Part shown: piece after piece, positions 1-9,150 of the stretch
Layout: every line of letters starts with the position of its first letter
Numbering within the stretch: the first letter of the stretch is position 1
Origin: Flavipsychrobacter sp.
GTDB taxonomy: Bacteria; Bacteroidota; Bacteroidia; Chitinophagales; Chitinophagaceae
Reading direction: 5' to 3'
Assembly (NCBI GenBank): GCA_016787265.1
Contig: JAEUVF010000005.1
Span: 62,001-126,000 of the forward strand
Length of the DNA: 64,000 bases
Position numbers and translations under genes: made by a program
The notes under the pieces: model-generated
Database searches by the model: none
What the model saw: the letters and a program-made list of their open reading frames with translations, nothing else
What the model was told of the DNA's origin: nothing

Positions 1-173
1 AGGATAAGAAATTTTATCCTGCTACCGCAACTATTCGAAATAACCAGGTATTGCTGCTGAGTGACAAAGTTAAAAATCCAATTGCGGTACGATACGCTTT
101 TACCAATTATCCCGTTACCAATTTTGGCAATATTGAAGGGTTTCCAGCCTTGCCATTTCGTTCCTCTTTTTGA
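1..173 (+). CDS. Sialate O-acetylesterase, C-terminal end only
   Basis: The window opens inside a gene; an open frame runs from base 3 to the TGA at 171-173 and gives 57 residues. The end of the protein (VRYAFTNYP, then N-x-EGFPALPFR) matches the usual C-terminus of Bacteroidota sialate O-acetylesterases of the SGNH type, which take acetyl groups off sialic acids and plant or host glycans in the periplasm. The catalytic residues lie outside the window. The next gene starts 11 bases later on the same strand, so this is probably part of the same carbohydrate operon. Confidence 0.72.
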   Translation, partial: DKKFYPATATIRNNQVLLLSDKVKNPIAVRYAFTNYPVTNFGNIEGFPALPFRSSF

Positions 174-184
174 ATAATTGAGAT

Positions 185-1117
185 TTGATTACAGTACCAT
201 CATACAAGGAAAAGGAATGGATTCTCCAAAACAGCAAGTTATCTCTTTCCTATTCTGAAAGAGGAGGTGTATTGAGTGAGGTTATACATGTGAGCTCTTC
301 TGTCAATCCCCTAAGTTTTCAATTGCCAAGGCCTGACCACCCAGACTCTTTTTATAAAGGGCATTTCATATGTGCACCGCGATGGGGTGATCCCACTATT
401 GGTGAAAAAGAAGCAGGTGCAATCAAACATGGAGATATCGGAACCCAATTATGGAAAACCGAAAAAAAATCAGACACTGAACTCGGCATGACCGGGGTGT
501 CCCTCATAGACCAGATCATGGTTCATCGAACTGTTCACTTAGCGATTGATTCATCTGTTTGTATTGTTACGGAAACACTTACAAATACCAGTACCGTTTT
601 CCGGCCTGTTAACCTGGTGCAACATCCAACCCTTGCTGCTCCCTTCCTGGATCAGGATACTTTAGTGTTCTCTAATGGCCAATCGGTGAAGTTCCCGGAT
701 GGTTCTAAGCCTGTTGAAAACATCCACTCATTTTTCCTTAGCCCGGATGAAACCGGATGGATGGTTGCCGTTGATAAAAAAAGCAGTTTATTATTTGGAT
801 ATTGCTGGAGCGGGAAACATTTTCCCTGGATTCATCATTGGATTCATGAAGTTGACAACAGGATAGTGTACCGCGGACTTGAATTTGGAACCGCAGCCTT
901 ACATATTTCCTGGGAAGAATTAAAACAAGGTTACCAATGGGAATTTCAGCAACAGCCGGCCTGTCTTTTCCTGGATTCCCTGGAGTCAAGAACCTTTCCA
1001 TATTTTTTATTTATGACTTCTATTCCGGATACATGCGAAACTGTTGATCAGGTTGTATTAAATAGCGATCACCTTTACATTAAAGGAAATGGAACTGATA
1101 TGCGACTATCATTTTAA
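185..1117 (+). CDS. Galactose-mutarotase-like carbohydrate-binding enzyme
   Basis: This 310-residue cytoplasmic protein has the look of the aldose 1-epimerase/galactose mutarotase fold: a beta-rich sequence with a conserved central stretch around residues 138-150 (NLVQHPTLAAPF) and a C-terminal part with FPWIHHWIHE followed by YRGLEFGTA, as in proteins that open and close hexose rings. The only possible start is TTG at 185, because a stop codon in the same frame lies just upstream (179-181) and no ATG follows for a long stretch. It lies 12 bases ahead of a sugar dehydrogenase-like gene, which fits a role in supplying the right anomer. The exact substrate cannot be read from the sequence; a related DUF4432-type protein is the main alternative. 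Confidence 0.6.
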   Translation: MITVPSYKEKEWILQNSKLSLSYSERGGVLSEVIHVSSSVNPLSFQLPRPDHPDSFYKGHFICAPRWGDPTIGEKEAGAIKHGDIGTQLWKTEKKSDTELGMTGVSLIDQIMVHRTVHLAIDSSVCIVTETLTNTSTVFRPVNLVQHPTLAAPFLDQDTLVFSNGQSVKFPDGSKPVENIHSFFLSPDETGWMVAVDKKSSLLFGYCWSGKHFPWIHHWIHEVDNRIVYRGLEFGTAALHISWEELKQGYQWEFQQQPACLFLDSLESRTFPYFLFMTSIPDTCETVDQVVLNSDHLYIKGNGTDMRLSF

Positions 1118-1129
1118 ACGTACTAGTAT

Positions 1130-1882
1130 ATGAAAAATAAGGTGGTGATAATTACTGGCGGAAGTAAGGGGATCGGTGCCGCAACTGTTTCGGCCTTTCA
1201 ACAGGCAGGTGCAAACGTGGTGGTACTGGATCTGGAAAAAAGTAATAAATGGGAGCATGAACCAGATTTCTATGCCTGTGATGTAACGAATGAAAGCTCG
1301 ATAAAGGAGGCAATAAAAAACATTTACGAAAAATGGAATAGGATTGATATACTCATAAATAATGCTGGCATTCAGCGATATGGTTCAGTTACAGAAACAG
1401 ATAGTGAAGTTTGGGATGAAGTGATGAATGTCAATCTAAAGAGCATGTTCCTCTGCAGTAAAGCTGTTTTGCCAATTATGCAACAACTGGGTGCAGGTGT
1501 TATCATTAATGTTTCAAGTGTACAAGCTTTTCACAGTCAGCAGCGGGTTGCCGCCTACACCACTTCCAAAACTGCTATCCTTGGTCTCACCCGAAGTATT
1601 GCTGTTGATTATGCACCTGCTATCCGGTGTATGGCAGTTTGCCCGGGTACTGTAGACACACCCATGTTGCGGGATGCCCTTGCACTCTCGCCCAATCCTG
1701 ATGCCATGTTGCAGGAATGTGAGCATATGCATCTGTCTCAGCGTATAGCAGTACCCAATGAAATTGCATCTCTGATTCTCTATCTGTGTGATGATAAAGC
1801 ATCCTTCATGACCGGACAGTCAATAAGAATTGATGGAGGACTGGGTATTGTATTACCAGGAACAGTTAAAAATTCAGGCTAA
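1130..1882 (+). CDS. SDR family NAD(P)-dependent oxidoreductase
   Basis: This is a 250-residue classical short-chain dehydrogenase. The cofactor motif TGGSKGIG is at residues 9-16, the NNAG motif is near residue 77, and the catalytic Ser-Tyr-Lys set is present as VSS near 129, Tyr143 and Lys147 (AAYTTSK). The PGTVDTPM segment and the C-terminal GQSIRIDGG are also typical. In this cluster the likely reaction is oxidation of a free sugar to its lactone, because a lactonase and an acid-sugar dehydratase follow at once. The stop codon at 1880-1882 abuts the ATG of the dehydratase at 1883. Substrate and cofactor preference are inference only. Confidence 0.88.
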   Translation: MKNKVVIITGGSKGIGAATVSAFQQAGANVVVLDLEKSNKWEHEPDFYACDVTNESSIKEAIKNIYEKWNRIDILINNAGIQRYGSVTETDSEVWDEVMNVNLKSMFLCSKAVLPIMQQLGAGVIINVSSVQAFHSQQRVAAYTTSKTAILGLTRSIAVDYAPAIRCMAVCPGTVDTPMLRDALALSPNPDAMLQECEHMHLSQRIAVPNEIASLILYLCDDKASFMTGQSIRIDGGLGIVLPGTVKNSG

Positions 1883-3103
1883 ATGAAAATTACGGATATC
1901 AAAGCAACTACGGTTGCGGTACCATTGGAAGCGCCAATCAGACATGCAAATGGGTGTCACTGGGGCCGTTTTATCAGAACAATAGTTGAGGTTGAAACAG
2001 ATGAAGGGATAACCGGTTTAGGTGAAATGGGAGGTGGTGGTGAATCTGCGGAAGCAGCCTTCAAGGGGCTGAAACAATACCTTATTGGACATGATCCTTT
2101 ACAACTGGAGCAATTGTTCTGGAAGATTTGTAACCCTACAGCCTCGCTTTATAACAACCGGCTTCAATTACATGCTGCTATTGAATTTGCCTGTCTTGAT
2201 ATCATGGGGAAGAAATTAGGTGTAAGAGCCTGTGATTTATTGGGTGGAGCCATTCGTACCAAAATCCCATTTGCCTCCTATTTGTTTTTCAGACATCCAA
2301 ACGAGTTCACAGGTGCCGGTGGTGAAGAGACTGTTGACCAGATGGTTGCCCATGCATTGAGCCTGCATCATCAATATGGATTTACTTCTCATAAACTGAA
2401 GGCGGGCGTTTTTCACCCTGATCATGAAATTGAAGTTTTTCAGGCTATAGCTGCTGCGCTACCTGGTCACAGGTTTCGGATTGATCCAAACGCTATCTGG
2501 TCAGTCGAAGAATCTATTCGGGTGGGTAAAGCGATCGAAGATCTTCCTAATGATTATTTTGAAGATCCCTGTTACGGTCTGGAAGCAATGCGAAGATTGA
2601 AATCCCGCTGTTCCATACCTACCGCAACCAACACGGTTGTGGTAAACTTTGAACAACTGGCTGCTTGTTTTCGGAATGATGCAATTGATGTAATTCTTCT
2701 GGATACAACCTTCTGGGGCGGACTTCGTCAGGCCTGGATGGCAGGAATCTGTTGTCAGAAAATGAATCTCGGAATAGCTGTACACAGTTCAGGTGAACTG
2801 GGAATCCAGCTAGCAACAATGCTTCACCTTGGCGCCACTCTGCCATCTCTTTCCTTTGCAGCAGATGCACATTACCATCATCTGAAAGATGATATCATTA
2901 AAGGTGGCAAAATGAAATATGAAGCGGGTATGATCAGCTTGCCTGATGCCCCTGGATTAGGAGTAGAACTGGACCAGGACAAATTAAAACAATACAAGGA
3001 ATATTATAAAGAAACCGGCGGTTACAGATATGATCGTGATGTTGAAAGACCTGAATGGTATAGTATAACAGGTGATAATAACCGATGGGCAAAACTTCGT
3101 TAA
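1883..3103 (+). CDS. Enolase-superfamily sugar-acid dehydratase (mandelate racemase/GlucD-like)
   Basis: The 406-residue product carries the metal and proton-transfer pattern of the mandelate racemase/glucarate dehydratase branch of the enolase superfamily. HKLKAG gives Lys171 and Lys173, RIDPN gives Asp201 and Asn203, FEDP gives Glu227, a third ligand region lies at PTATN, and His301 sits in AVHSSGE. A lysine on one side and a histidine on the other fit dehydration of an aldonic or aldaric acid to a 2-keto-3-deoxy acid. It starts directly at the stop of the SDR gene and its own stop (3101-3103) overlaps the ATG of the lactonase (TAATG), so translation is probably coupled. The true acid substrate is not predictable from the motifs alone. 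Confidence 0.85.
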   Translation: MKITDIKATTVAVPLEAPIRHANGCHWGRFIRTIVEVETDEGITGLGEMGGGGESAEAAFKGLKQYLIGHDPLQLEQLFWKICNPTASLYNNRLQLHAAIEFACLDIMGKKLGVRACDLLGGAIRTKIPFASYLFFRHPNEFTGAGGEETVDQMVAHALSLHHQYGFTSHKLKAGVFHPDHEIEVFQAIAAALPGHRFRIDPNAIWSVEESIRVGKAIEDLPNDYFEDPCYGLEAMRRLKSRCSIPTATNTVVVNFEQLAACFRNDAIDVILLDTTFWGGLRQAWMAGICCQKMNLGIAVHSSGELGIQLATMLHLGATLPSLSFAADAHYHHLKDDIIKGGKMKYEAGMISLPDAPGLGVELDQDKLKQYKEYYKETGGYRYDRDVERPEWYSITGDNNRWAKLR

Positions 3104-3957
3104 TGAAAACATATTCTATAAATGACATAAGCATTTGGTCAGATGGGCTCGATCACCCGGAATGTGTAGCAATACATCCAGATGGCTCTGTGTGGGCAGG
3201 TGGTGAAGCCGGTCAGATTTACCGGATTTCAACTGATGGGAAGGCAGAAGTCTATGCAAATACAGGCGGGTTTGTCTTAGGTATTGCTTTTTCTCCAGAA
3301 GGATGGCTGGCAATCTGTGATCTCAAAAAAAAAGCCGTCTTGCGCCTTGATCTTATAAGCCGTTCGCTGACGATTTTTGCAGATGGTGCTGATGGTAGAA
3401 ATTTTCAAACGCCGAACTACCCGGTTTTTGACAGAAGCGGAAATCTATATGTTTCAGATAGTGGAGAATTCAGGAAGCAGAATGGTTGTGTTTTTAAGTT
3501 TTCGGTTGATGGTAAACGTGAAATATGGCAATCCGGACCTTTTCCATTTACCAATGGGATGGCACTTTCTGCAGCAGAAGACCTTCTCTATGTTGTAAGT
3601 ACCTGGCTTCCCGGTGTTGAAGCTATTCCGATTCTGCCTGATGGCTCAGCGGGGAAAAAAGAAGTGGTCGTGCAAATACCTGAAACCTGTCCGGATGGGA
3701 TAGCAATTGACCAACAAGGAAACCTACTCATTTCCTGTTACGCACCGAACACAATTTATTGTCTGGATAAAAAGGGCCTGCTAACCACCCTGGTGCATGA
3801 TTGGGAATCCCATACAATATGCAATCCTACGAATATCGCATTTGGAGGGCCAGAAAACTGCGACTTGTTCATTGCTAATCTTGGGCGATGGCATATTGCA
3901 AAACTTAGTTTGGAAATTCCGGGCTTACAGCTAGCCGGACAAATTCCACATGAATAA
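3103..3957 (+). CDS. SMP-30/gluconolactonase family lactonase
   Basis: This 284-residue protein is a six-bladed propeller of the SMP-30/gluconolactonase/LRE type, with HPECVAIHPDG at the N-terminus, an NxxxFDRSGNLYVSDSG block in the middle and a PDGIAIDQQGNL block near the C-terminus. Such enzymes hydrolyse sugar lactones to acids. I chose the ATG at 3103, which overlaps the preceding stop as TAATG; an in-frame ATG at 3085 would add six residues inside the preceding gene. There is no signal peptide, so it acts in the cytoplasm. Together with the SDR and the dehydratase it would complete sugar, lactone, acid, keto-deoxy acid (inference). Confidence 0.85.
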   Translation: MKTYSINDISIWSDGLDHPECVAIHPDGSVWAGGEAGQIYRISTDGKAEVYANTGGFVLGIAFSPEGWLAICDLKKKAVLRLDLISRSLTIFADGADGRNFQTPNYPVFDRSGNLYVSDSGEFRKQNGCVFKFSVDGKREIWQSGPFPFTNGMALSAAEDLLYVVSTWLPGVEAIPILPDGSAGKKEVVVQIPETCPDGIAIDQQGNLLISCYAPNTIYCLDKKGLLTTLVHDWESHTICNPTNIAFGGPENCDLFIANLGRWHIAKLSLEIPGLQLAGQIPHE

Positions 3958-6700
3958 AAAAGCTGAAAAACGTTTGAACATGATACGAATCACAATTTTA
4001 TTATGGAGTTTGCTACTTGCTACTGACTACGTGCTGGCAGGTCCGGGTAACATTGCTCCAACTGCTACTGTAACTGTTTCCACCAGTAAAGGAGAAGCAT
4101 TTAAAGGATCGCAGTTAACGGATGGAATCATAGGTGTGGATGGTATGGGTGAATGGGTCTGTGAAGGAGATACTACAGACTGGGGTTATATCCGGCTACC
4201 ATGGTTTGAGCTTCGATGGAAACAGCCCCAAATCGTTAATAAAGTTGTTATTTATGACCGTCCCGACTTAAGGCACAATATCGCAGGTGGCAAATTATTG
4301 TTCAGTGATGGATCTGTTGTATGGGTCAATCAGATTCCTGCAGATGGAACCGGCAAAGCAGTCAGTTTTCCAGCACGAAAGACTGAATGGATAAAATTCA
4401 TAACACATGATGGTACAGGCAGGGAACTTGGACTGTCTGAGTTTGAAGTGTTTGCATCACCCCAACAGGATACCGACTTTGTTTCCTGGGTGGATCCTTA
4501 CATTGAGACGAACCGTGGTCGTTATATATTTTTCATAACTGGAAGTGTGCCCTTTGGATTGGCCAGTTCTGCGCCTATGACAAGGAATAAAAATCAGTAT
4601 GGCGGTGGATATAATTACAATGAAACCGAGATACTTGGTTTTGAACAGCTGCACGCCTGGATGCAGTCAGGTGTAGAAATAATGCCTGCCACCAGTAAAG
4701 TTGATTTATCAAAAGGATTACACAGTTGGAAGTCGAAGTTCAGCCATGATGATGAAATTGTGCAGCCAGGTTATCACCGCGTAATGCTACAGGATCACCA
4801 GGTTTGGGTTGAACAGACTGCAACCGAAAGAGTTAACTATTACAGATATCGTTACACGAAAGATTCAGATGCACGGATCATTATCAACCTGCATGGACAT
4901 ATTTCAAACAGCACCATGAAGGATGCCAGGATTGAACGAATCAGTGATACAGAAATTCAGGGATCCGTAAGTACTGTTAATCGCTATTGGGGCGGCCCAA
5001 AAGAAGTGAAAGTATTTTTCGTAATTCGTTTTGATAAACCATTTCAAGACCTGGAAGCATGGTCTGGAAAAGATCGCCGGCTTCAGGTTCAGCAGGCAGG
5101 AGGAGACAGCCTGATACTTGCAGCAGCTTACCGAATGAACAAAGGTGATCAGTTGCAAATGAAAATCGGGCTATCTTATACTACTATTGAAAATGCAAGA
5201 AACAATTTGGATACTGAATGTAAAGAATGGGATTTTGATCAGGTCAGAAGAACCACACAGGGAATCTGGAACGAGTGGCTTTCCAGAATGCAGGTAAGTG
5301 GTGGTACAAAGGATCAGAAAATCAAATTTTATACAGATCTGTGGCATGTGTTGTTGGGCAGGCAAAAAATCAATGATGTAAATGGTGATTATCCCGACAG
5401 AACTACCGGAAAAAGAGAGGGCACATTTACAGATGCTGTTTTTAAAATTAAAACATTACCAAAGGGTGCGGATGGCAAACCGCTATTCAATATGTATAGT
5501 TCGGATGCTTTCTGGCTAACTCAATGGAATGTCAACATATTATGGGGACTTGCATGGCCTGAATTACTGGATGAATTTTCTGCTTCATTAGTTGAATATG
5601 CCAATAATGGCGGACTCTTACCAAGAGGTCCTTCAGGAGGAGGTTATTCCTATATCATGACCGGCAATCCGGCCGCGAATTTAATTGTGAGTACCTATAT
5701 GAAAGGTTTGCTGACTAAAACAAAACCAATTCATGCATTCGAAACAATAAAAAGAAATCAGATGCCGGGCGGTATGTTAGGACCCAAAGAAGATGTAGCC
5801 TTCTATATCAAAAAAGGTTGGTGGCCTGGTAATGCCGGAATTAGTATTGAAGCCGCCTTCCAGGATTGGGGAACTGCACAAATGGCTGCCAAACTCGGAA
5901 AGAAAAAGGACTATTCTTACTTTCTGAAAAGGGCCTCAACATGGACAACACTTTTTGAAGATTCAGTTAAGCTTCTCCTGCCAAAAGATAAAGATGGGAA
6001 ATGGCTGCATAAAGATCTCTTAAGCGGAAGCGGTTGGGTTGAAGCTAACGCATGGCAGGGAACCTGGGGATTATCACACGCAATTCCTGAGTTGGTTAAA
6101 CGAATGGGTGGGCCCGATAGTTTCTGTACAAAGTTGAATTTTGCATTTGAGCAATCGAAAGACGCTGATTTTGTTTATGGATATACAGATGGTTATGTTA
6201 GTTATGCCAATCAGCCAGGATGCAGTAATGCACATGTGTTCAGTTATGGGAGAAAACCCTGGTTAACTCAGTATTGGGTTCGCCGGGTGAAAGAGCAGGC
6301 ATATGGGGGTGTGACACCTGATTTGGGATATGGCGGCCATGATGAAGACCAGGGACAGATGGGTGCTGTAAGCGTTTTGATGGCAATCGGTTTATTTGAT
6401 ATTCGTGGTAACCAGTCGCAGACACCCGTATATGAGATTACTTCTCCTATCTTTGATGAGGTTTGTATAAAGCTTGACAATCGCTATTATAATGGGAAAG
6501 AATTTGTTATTAAAACACATGGCAATCACCCCGGCCATGATTATATTCAGTCTGCCAAACTAAATGGAAAAGACCTGAATAACTTTTGGTTCTTGCATGA
6601 AGACTTTTCAAAAGGCGGCACATTGGAAATCTGGCTTGGCGGGAAACCCAATACGGCATGGGGGGTAGGAACATTACCGCCTGGAATGGAAGCTAACTAA
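3950..6700 (+). CDS. GH92 family alpha-mannosidase, secreted
   Basis: The 916-residue product begins with a signal peptide (best from Met11 at 3980, hydrophobic stretch ending LATDYVLA). Residues about 30-170 look like an F5/8 type C (discoidin-like) module. From residue 180 the GH92 pattern follows: VDPYIETNRG, PFGLASSAP, LGFEQLHAW, later SSDAFWLTQWN, and near the end GGHDEDQGQMGA, the region that carries the acidic active-site residues in GH92. These enzymes are calcium-dependent exo-alpha-mannosidases acting on N-glycans or mannans, usually in the periplasm. The gene overlaps the lactonase gene by eight bases. Linkage specificity is not readable; the general call is firm. Confidence 0.88.
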   Translation: MNKKAEKRLNMIRITILLWSLLLATDYVLAGPGNIAPTATVTVSTSKGEAFKGSQLTDGIIGVDGMGEWVCEGDTTDWGYIRLPWFELRWKQPQIVNKVVIYDRPDLRHNIAGGKLLFSDGSVVWVNQIPADGTGKAVSFPARKTEWIKFITHDGTGRELGLSEFEVFASPQQDTDFVSWVDPYIETNRGRYIFFITGSVPFGLASSAPMTRNKNQYGGGYNYNETEILGFEQLHAWMQSGVEIMPATSKVDLSKGLHSWKSKFSHDDEIVQPGYHRVMLQDHQVWVEQTATERVNYYRYRYTKDSDARIIINLHGHISNSTMKDARIERISDTEIQGSVSTVNRYWGGPKEVKVFFVIRFDKPFQDLEAWSGKDRRLQVQQAGGDSLILAAAYRMNKGDQLQMKIGLSYTTIENARNNLDTECKEWDFDQVRRTTQGIWNEWLSRMQVSGGTKDQKIKFYTDLWHVLLGRQKINDVNGDYPDRTTGKREGTFTDAVFKIKTLPKGADGKPLFNMYSSDAFWLTQWNVNILWGLAWPELLDEFSASLVEYANNGGLLPRGPSGGGYSYIMTGNPAANLIVSTYMKGLLTKTKPIHAFETIKRNQMPGGMLGPKEDVAFYIKKGWWPGNAGISIEAAFQDWGTAQMAAKLGKKKDYSYFLKRASTWTTLFEDSVKLLLPKDKDGKWLHKDLLSGSGWVEANAWQGTWGLSHAIPELVKRMGGPDSFCTKLNFAFEQSKDADFVYGYTDGYVSYANQPGCSNAHVFSYGRKPWLTQYWVRRVKEQAYGGVTPDLGYGGHDEDQGQMGAVSVLMAIGLFDIRGNQSQTPVYEITSPIFDEVCIKLDNRYYNGKEFVIKTHGNHPGHDYIQSAKLNGKDLNNFWFLHEDFSKGGTLEIWLGGKPNTAWGVGTLPPGMEAN

Positions 6701-6725
6701 TTGAAACAGCTTGTAATCTTATTAA

Positions 6726-7580
6726 ATGAATAATTGGATAACTGGAGTAGACATTGGTGGAACACATATAACTGTGTGCATAGTTGACGCTGATTCAGGC
6801 AAACTGTTGACACATACTTTAATTCGACATCCTGTTGATCCTCACAAATCAGCAGATGAAATTATTACCGGATGGTCTGATGCAATTGAGGCCTGTTGGA
6901 AACTGGCGAATATTCAATCTGCAAGAATTGGAATTGCTATGCCTGGTCCATTTGATTATGAAAAAGGCATCAGCCTTATCAAAGGGCTGCATAAATATGA
7001 TGCATTGTATAAACTTCCGGTAAAAGACCTGTTGTGCAGAAAATTAAAATCAGATACTTCAGAAATCAGGATGTTGAATGATGCTACAGCATATATCCTG
7101 GGAGAGGTTGCCCTGGGAAGTGCAAAGGGAGCAGAAGATGTGTTAGGTCTGACGCTTGGAACAGGATTAGGGTCAGCCTTATATCGCAAAGGTGAATTTG
7201 AAGAAGGAGACTTGTATTGCTTTCCATTTAGAGAAACAGTAGCCGAAGAATATTTTTCTACCCGATGGTTTTTAAAACGGTACGAACAAAAAACCGGCAG
7301 GAAACTTTCCGGGGTAAAAGAAATGGCTGAATTGTCTGATACTGATGTTTCGGTCAAAGAATGTTTTACTGAATTCGGAGTAAATATGGCAGAGATGATC
7401 AGTAATCGTTATGCGCCAGAGATACCCCGAACAATAGTAATAGGTGGGAATATTGCTAAGTCGGCAGACTTGTTTTTTCCCACTATCCAACAACAATTGG
7501 GCCCCTTGCATGAAGTTAAAAGAGCTTCTCTTGGAGAGCATGCTGCGCTTATTGGAGGGGCATATCTGTGGCAAACATGA
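6726..7580 (+). CDS. ROK family sugar kinase
   Basis: A 284-residue ASKHA-fold kinase. GVDIGGTH at residues 7-14 is the phosphate-1 motif, LNDATAY gives the catalytic aspartate, LTLGTGLGSAL is the phosphate-2 region and VIGGNIA lies near the adenosine site. It would phosphorylate a hexose or amino sugar released by the glycosidases of this cluster. The zinc-binding CxCGxxGCxE motif found in most ROK members is absent: the matching place reads DLYCFPFRETVAEEY. It follows the GH92 gene by 25 bases and ends directly against a convergent gene. Confidence 0.82.
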   Translation: MNNWITGVDIGGTHITVCIVDADSGKLLTHTLIRHPVDPHKSADEIITGWSDAIEACWKLANIQSARIGIAMPGPFDYEKGISLIKGLHKYDALYKLPVKDLLCRKLKSDTSEIRMLNDATAYILGEVALGSAKGAEDVLGLTLGTGLGSALYRKGEFEEGDLYCFPFRETVAEEYFSTRWFLKRYEQKTGRKLSGVKEMAELSDTDVSVKECFTEFGVNMAEMISNRYAPEIPRTIVIGGNIAKSADLFFPTIQQQLGPLHEVKRASLGEHAALIGGAYLWQT

Positions 7581-8021
7581 TCAACTTGGTTTTTGTTCAA
7601 ATGCAGTATGATACAACCCATATAAAAGCAGCACAGCTGCAGCAAGAATGGAAATAGTTAGACTTACCAGTAAAAAACTAATCACTAATTCAAGTGCAGG
7701 TGATCCCTCCACCCCACCTGCAATTGGCATCATTTTGCCTGCACCTGTAATACCCGCCAGCAACACTGCAGCGAAATTGGCAAAACCTGCATAAAGCACC
7801 AATATGTAAATCAGATTCAGCATTCTCGGAGGGCACTTGATTTTTGGCCAGATCAGTCCCAACAGCATCAGGAATAATCCATTTAGTATTCCTTCCAGGT
7901 GTGCACTCAGGCCCATTCTCTGATTGGTCATAGCAGGTAGTTGTAATCCGGTAATCAAACCAAGAAAAAACAATACCATTCCCCAGAAGATCAATTGAGC
8001 TGATTTCTTATTGGTAGCCAT
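7581..8021 (-). CDS. Small four-helix membrane protein resembling styrene oxide isomerase
   Basis: A 146-residue protein with four hydrophobic helices (about residues 10-28, 44-60, 70-92 and 108-138). It is convergent with the kinase gene and has no space between them. From memory of the styrene oxide isomerase (StyC) sequence, the segment AHLEGILNG (His41, Asn47) lines up with the AHSGPALNG segment whose His and Asn are the reported heme-site residues. A proline (Pro59) and an asparagine (Asn82) further on also align. The heme-ligand tyrosine of StyC is a valine here (Val86). So a heme-binding relative is possible, but isomerase activity should not be assumed. No styrene degradation genes lie nearby. 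Confidence 0.5.
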   Translation of the reverse strand: MATNKKSAQLIFWGMVLFFLGLITGLQLPAMTNQRMGLSAHLEGILNGLFLMLLGLIWPKIKCPPRMLNLIYILVLYAGFANFAAVLLAGITGAGKMMPIAGGVEGSPALELVISFLLVSLTISILAAAVLLLYGLYHTAFEQKPS

Positions 8022-8107
8022 GCCTGGTGATTTTAGCAGTAAAAGAACAAGTTCCTTAAAGGTCGGGATTCTTGATTAATTTCGGTCAGTACACTAGTTA
8101 ACTAAAC

Positions 8108-8599
8108 ATGCAGGTCGCTTATCTCCTATTGACTGTACTATCCTGTTTGCTGGGCTTTCCGGCTAAACAGGAACAATACCCAACCTATCTTACCGGAAAA
8201 GTAATTGGCGTAACGGATGGAGATACGATTGATATTTTATACAACAACAAGCCCTTGCGTATAAGGCTTGAACATATTGATTGCCCGGAAATCCGAAAGC
8301 AACAACCCTTCGGGGCTGTAGCAAAAAAGTTCACATCTGATAAATGTTTTGGGCAGATTGTGAGGGTGCTGCACAAAAATGAGGTTGACAGAAACAAACG
8401 CCTGATCGGGGAAATTGTAAATGCCGGGGGCCTCAATGTAAATAAGGAATTGGTCAAAGCCGGATTAGCCTGGCATTTCATTAAATATTCTTCGAGCAAG
8501 GAATATGCTGCCCTTGAAAAAGCAGCCAGAACCATGAAAGTTGGTTTATGGAGAGACCCCAATCCAACACCACCCTGGAACTGGAGGAAGCCAAAGTAA
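8108..8599 (+). CDS. Secreted thermonuclease-like (SNase) protein
   Basis: A 163-residue protein with an N-terminal hydrophobic signal sequence (residues 4-17) followed by a staphylococcal nuclease domain. Key positions are intact: DGDT at 37-40 and Asp58 for calcium, Arg53 in the RIRLEHID strand, Glu61 in CPEIR as the general base position, and Arg98 in DRNKRL as the second catalytic arginine. It would cut DNA and RNA in the periplasm or outside the cell. It is monocistronic, and the convergent VOC gene ends four bases downstream. A conserved GLW motif close to the end is also usual for the family. Confidence 0.87.
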   Translation: MQVAYLLLTVLSCLLGFPAKQEQYPTYLTGKVIGVTDGDTIDILYNNKPLRIRLEHIDCPEIRKQQPFGAVAKKFTSDKCFGQIVRVLHKNEVDRNKRLIGEIVNAGGLNVNKELVKAGLAWHFIKYSSSKEYAALEKAARTMKVGLWRDPNPTPPWNWRKPK

Positions 8600-8603
8600 A
8601 GGG

Positions 8604-9011
8604 TCATTGTTTTACATAAACAGTAGCAACTTCCAGCCTGTTCCCATCCGGGTCCAGTGTTTCAAATTCATAGTACCCATCTCCTGTAACACGCGGACCG
8701 CTAAGAATCGGAAAGCCCTCAGCTGCCAGTTCCCTTGCCTTATTATCCACTTCTTCCATGGTTTCAACACCAAATGCAAAGTGAGTATAGCCTGTATGCA
8801 TTGGGTCACTGCTGCTTTTTGGCTGGTCAATGATATCAGCACGTGACATTAACTCAAGTCTTGTTCCGGAAGCAAAACGTATAAAATAACTCTGGAACTG
8901 CTTTTTCTCATTGATGTATTTCGAGTTGGAACTGCCTCCGAAATAGCGACAATAATAATCTTTAAGTTCTTCCAGGTTATGGGTCCAAATGGCGATGTGT
9001 TCAATTTTCAT
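8604..9011 (-). CDS. VOC superfamily (glyoxalase/bleomycin resistance-like) protein
   Basis: A 135-residue single-module vicinal oxygen chelate protein. It starts with MKIEHIAIWTHNLEELKDYY, giving a metal-ligand histidine (His5), continues with TRLELM and its glutamate, then THFAFGVE with the second histidine, and ends with DPDGNRLEV and the closing glutamate. That set fits a dimeric metalloenzyme of the glyoxalase I/lactoylglutathione lyase-like group. The substrate cannot be named, since VOC proteins act on many small electrophiles. It is a single gene on the minus strand. Confidence 0.83.
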   Translation of the reverse strand: MKIEHIAIWTHNLEELKDYYCRYFGGSSNSKYINEKKQFQSYFIRFASGTRLELMSRADIIDQPKSSSDPMHTGYTHFAFGVETMEEVDNKARELAAEGFPILSGPRVTGDGYYEFETLDPDGNRLEVATVYVKQ

Positions 9012-9150
9012 AGTATCTCAATAAAGTTGATGCCTGTAAATTTATCATGAATTTTGATTGGTCGTTGCTAATAGCAACTGATCGATAATACCTTTCTCCG
9101 CGCTCCATCCGGCTCAACTTTGAATATAATCGAATTCAAGTTCTGCTCTT

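Noticed and set aside
7581..8021. Calling this gene a true styrene oxide isomerase
   Set aside because: The axial tyrosine is replaced by valine, no styrene monooxygenase genes are near and the reference sequence was recalled from memory.
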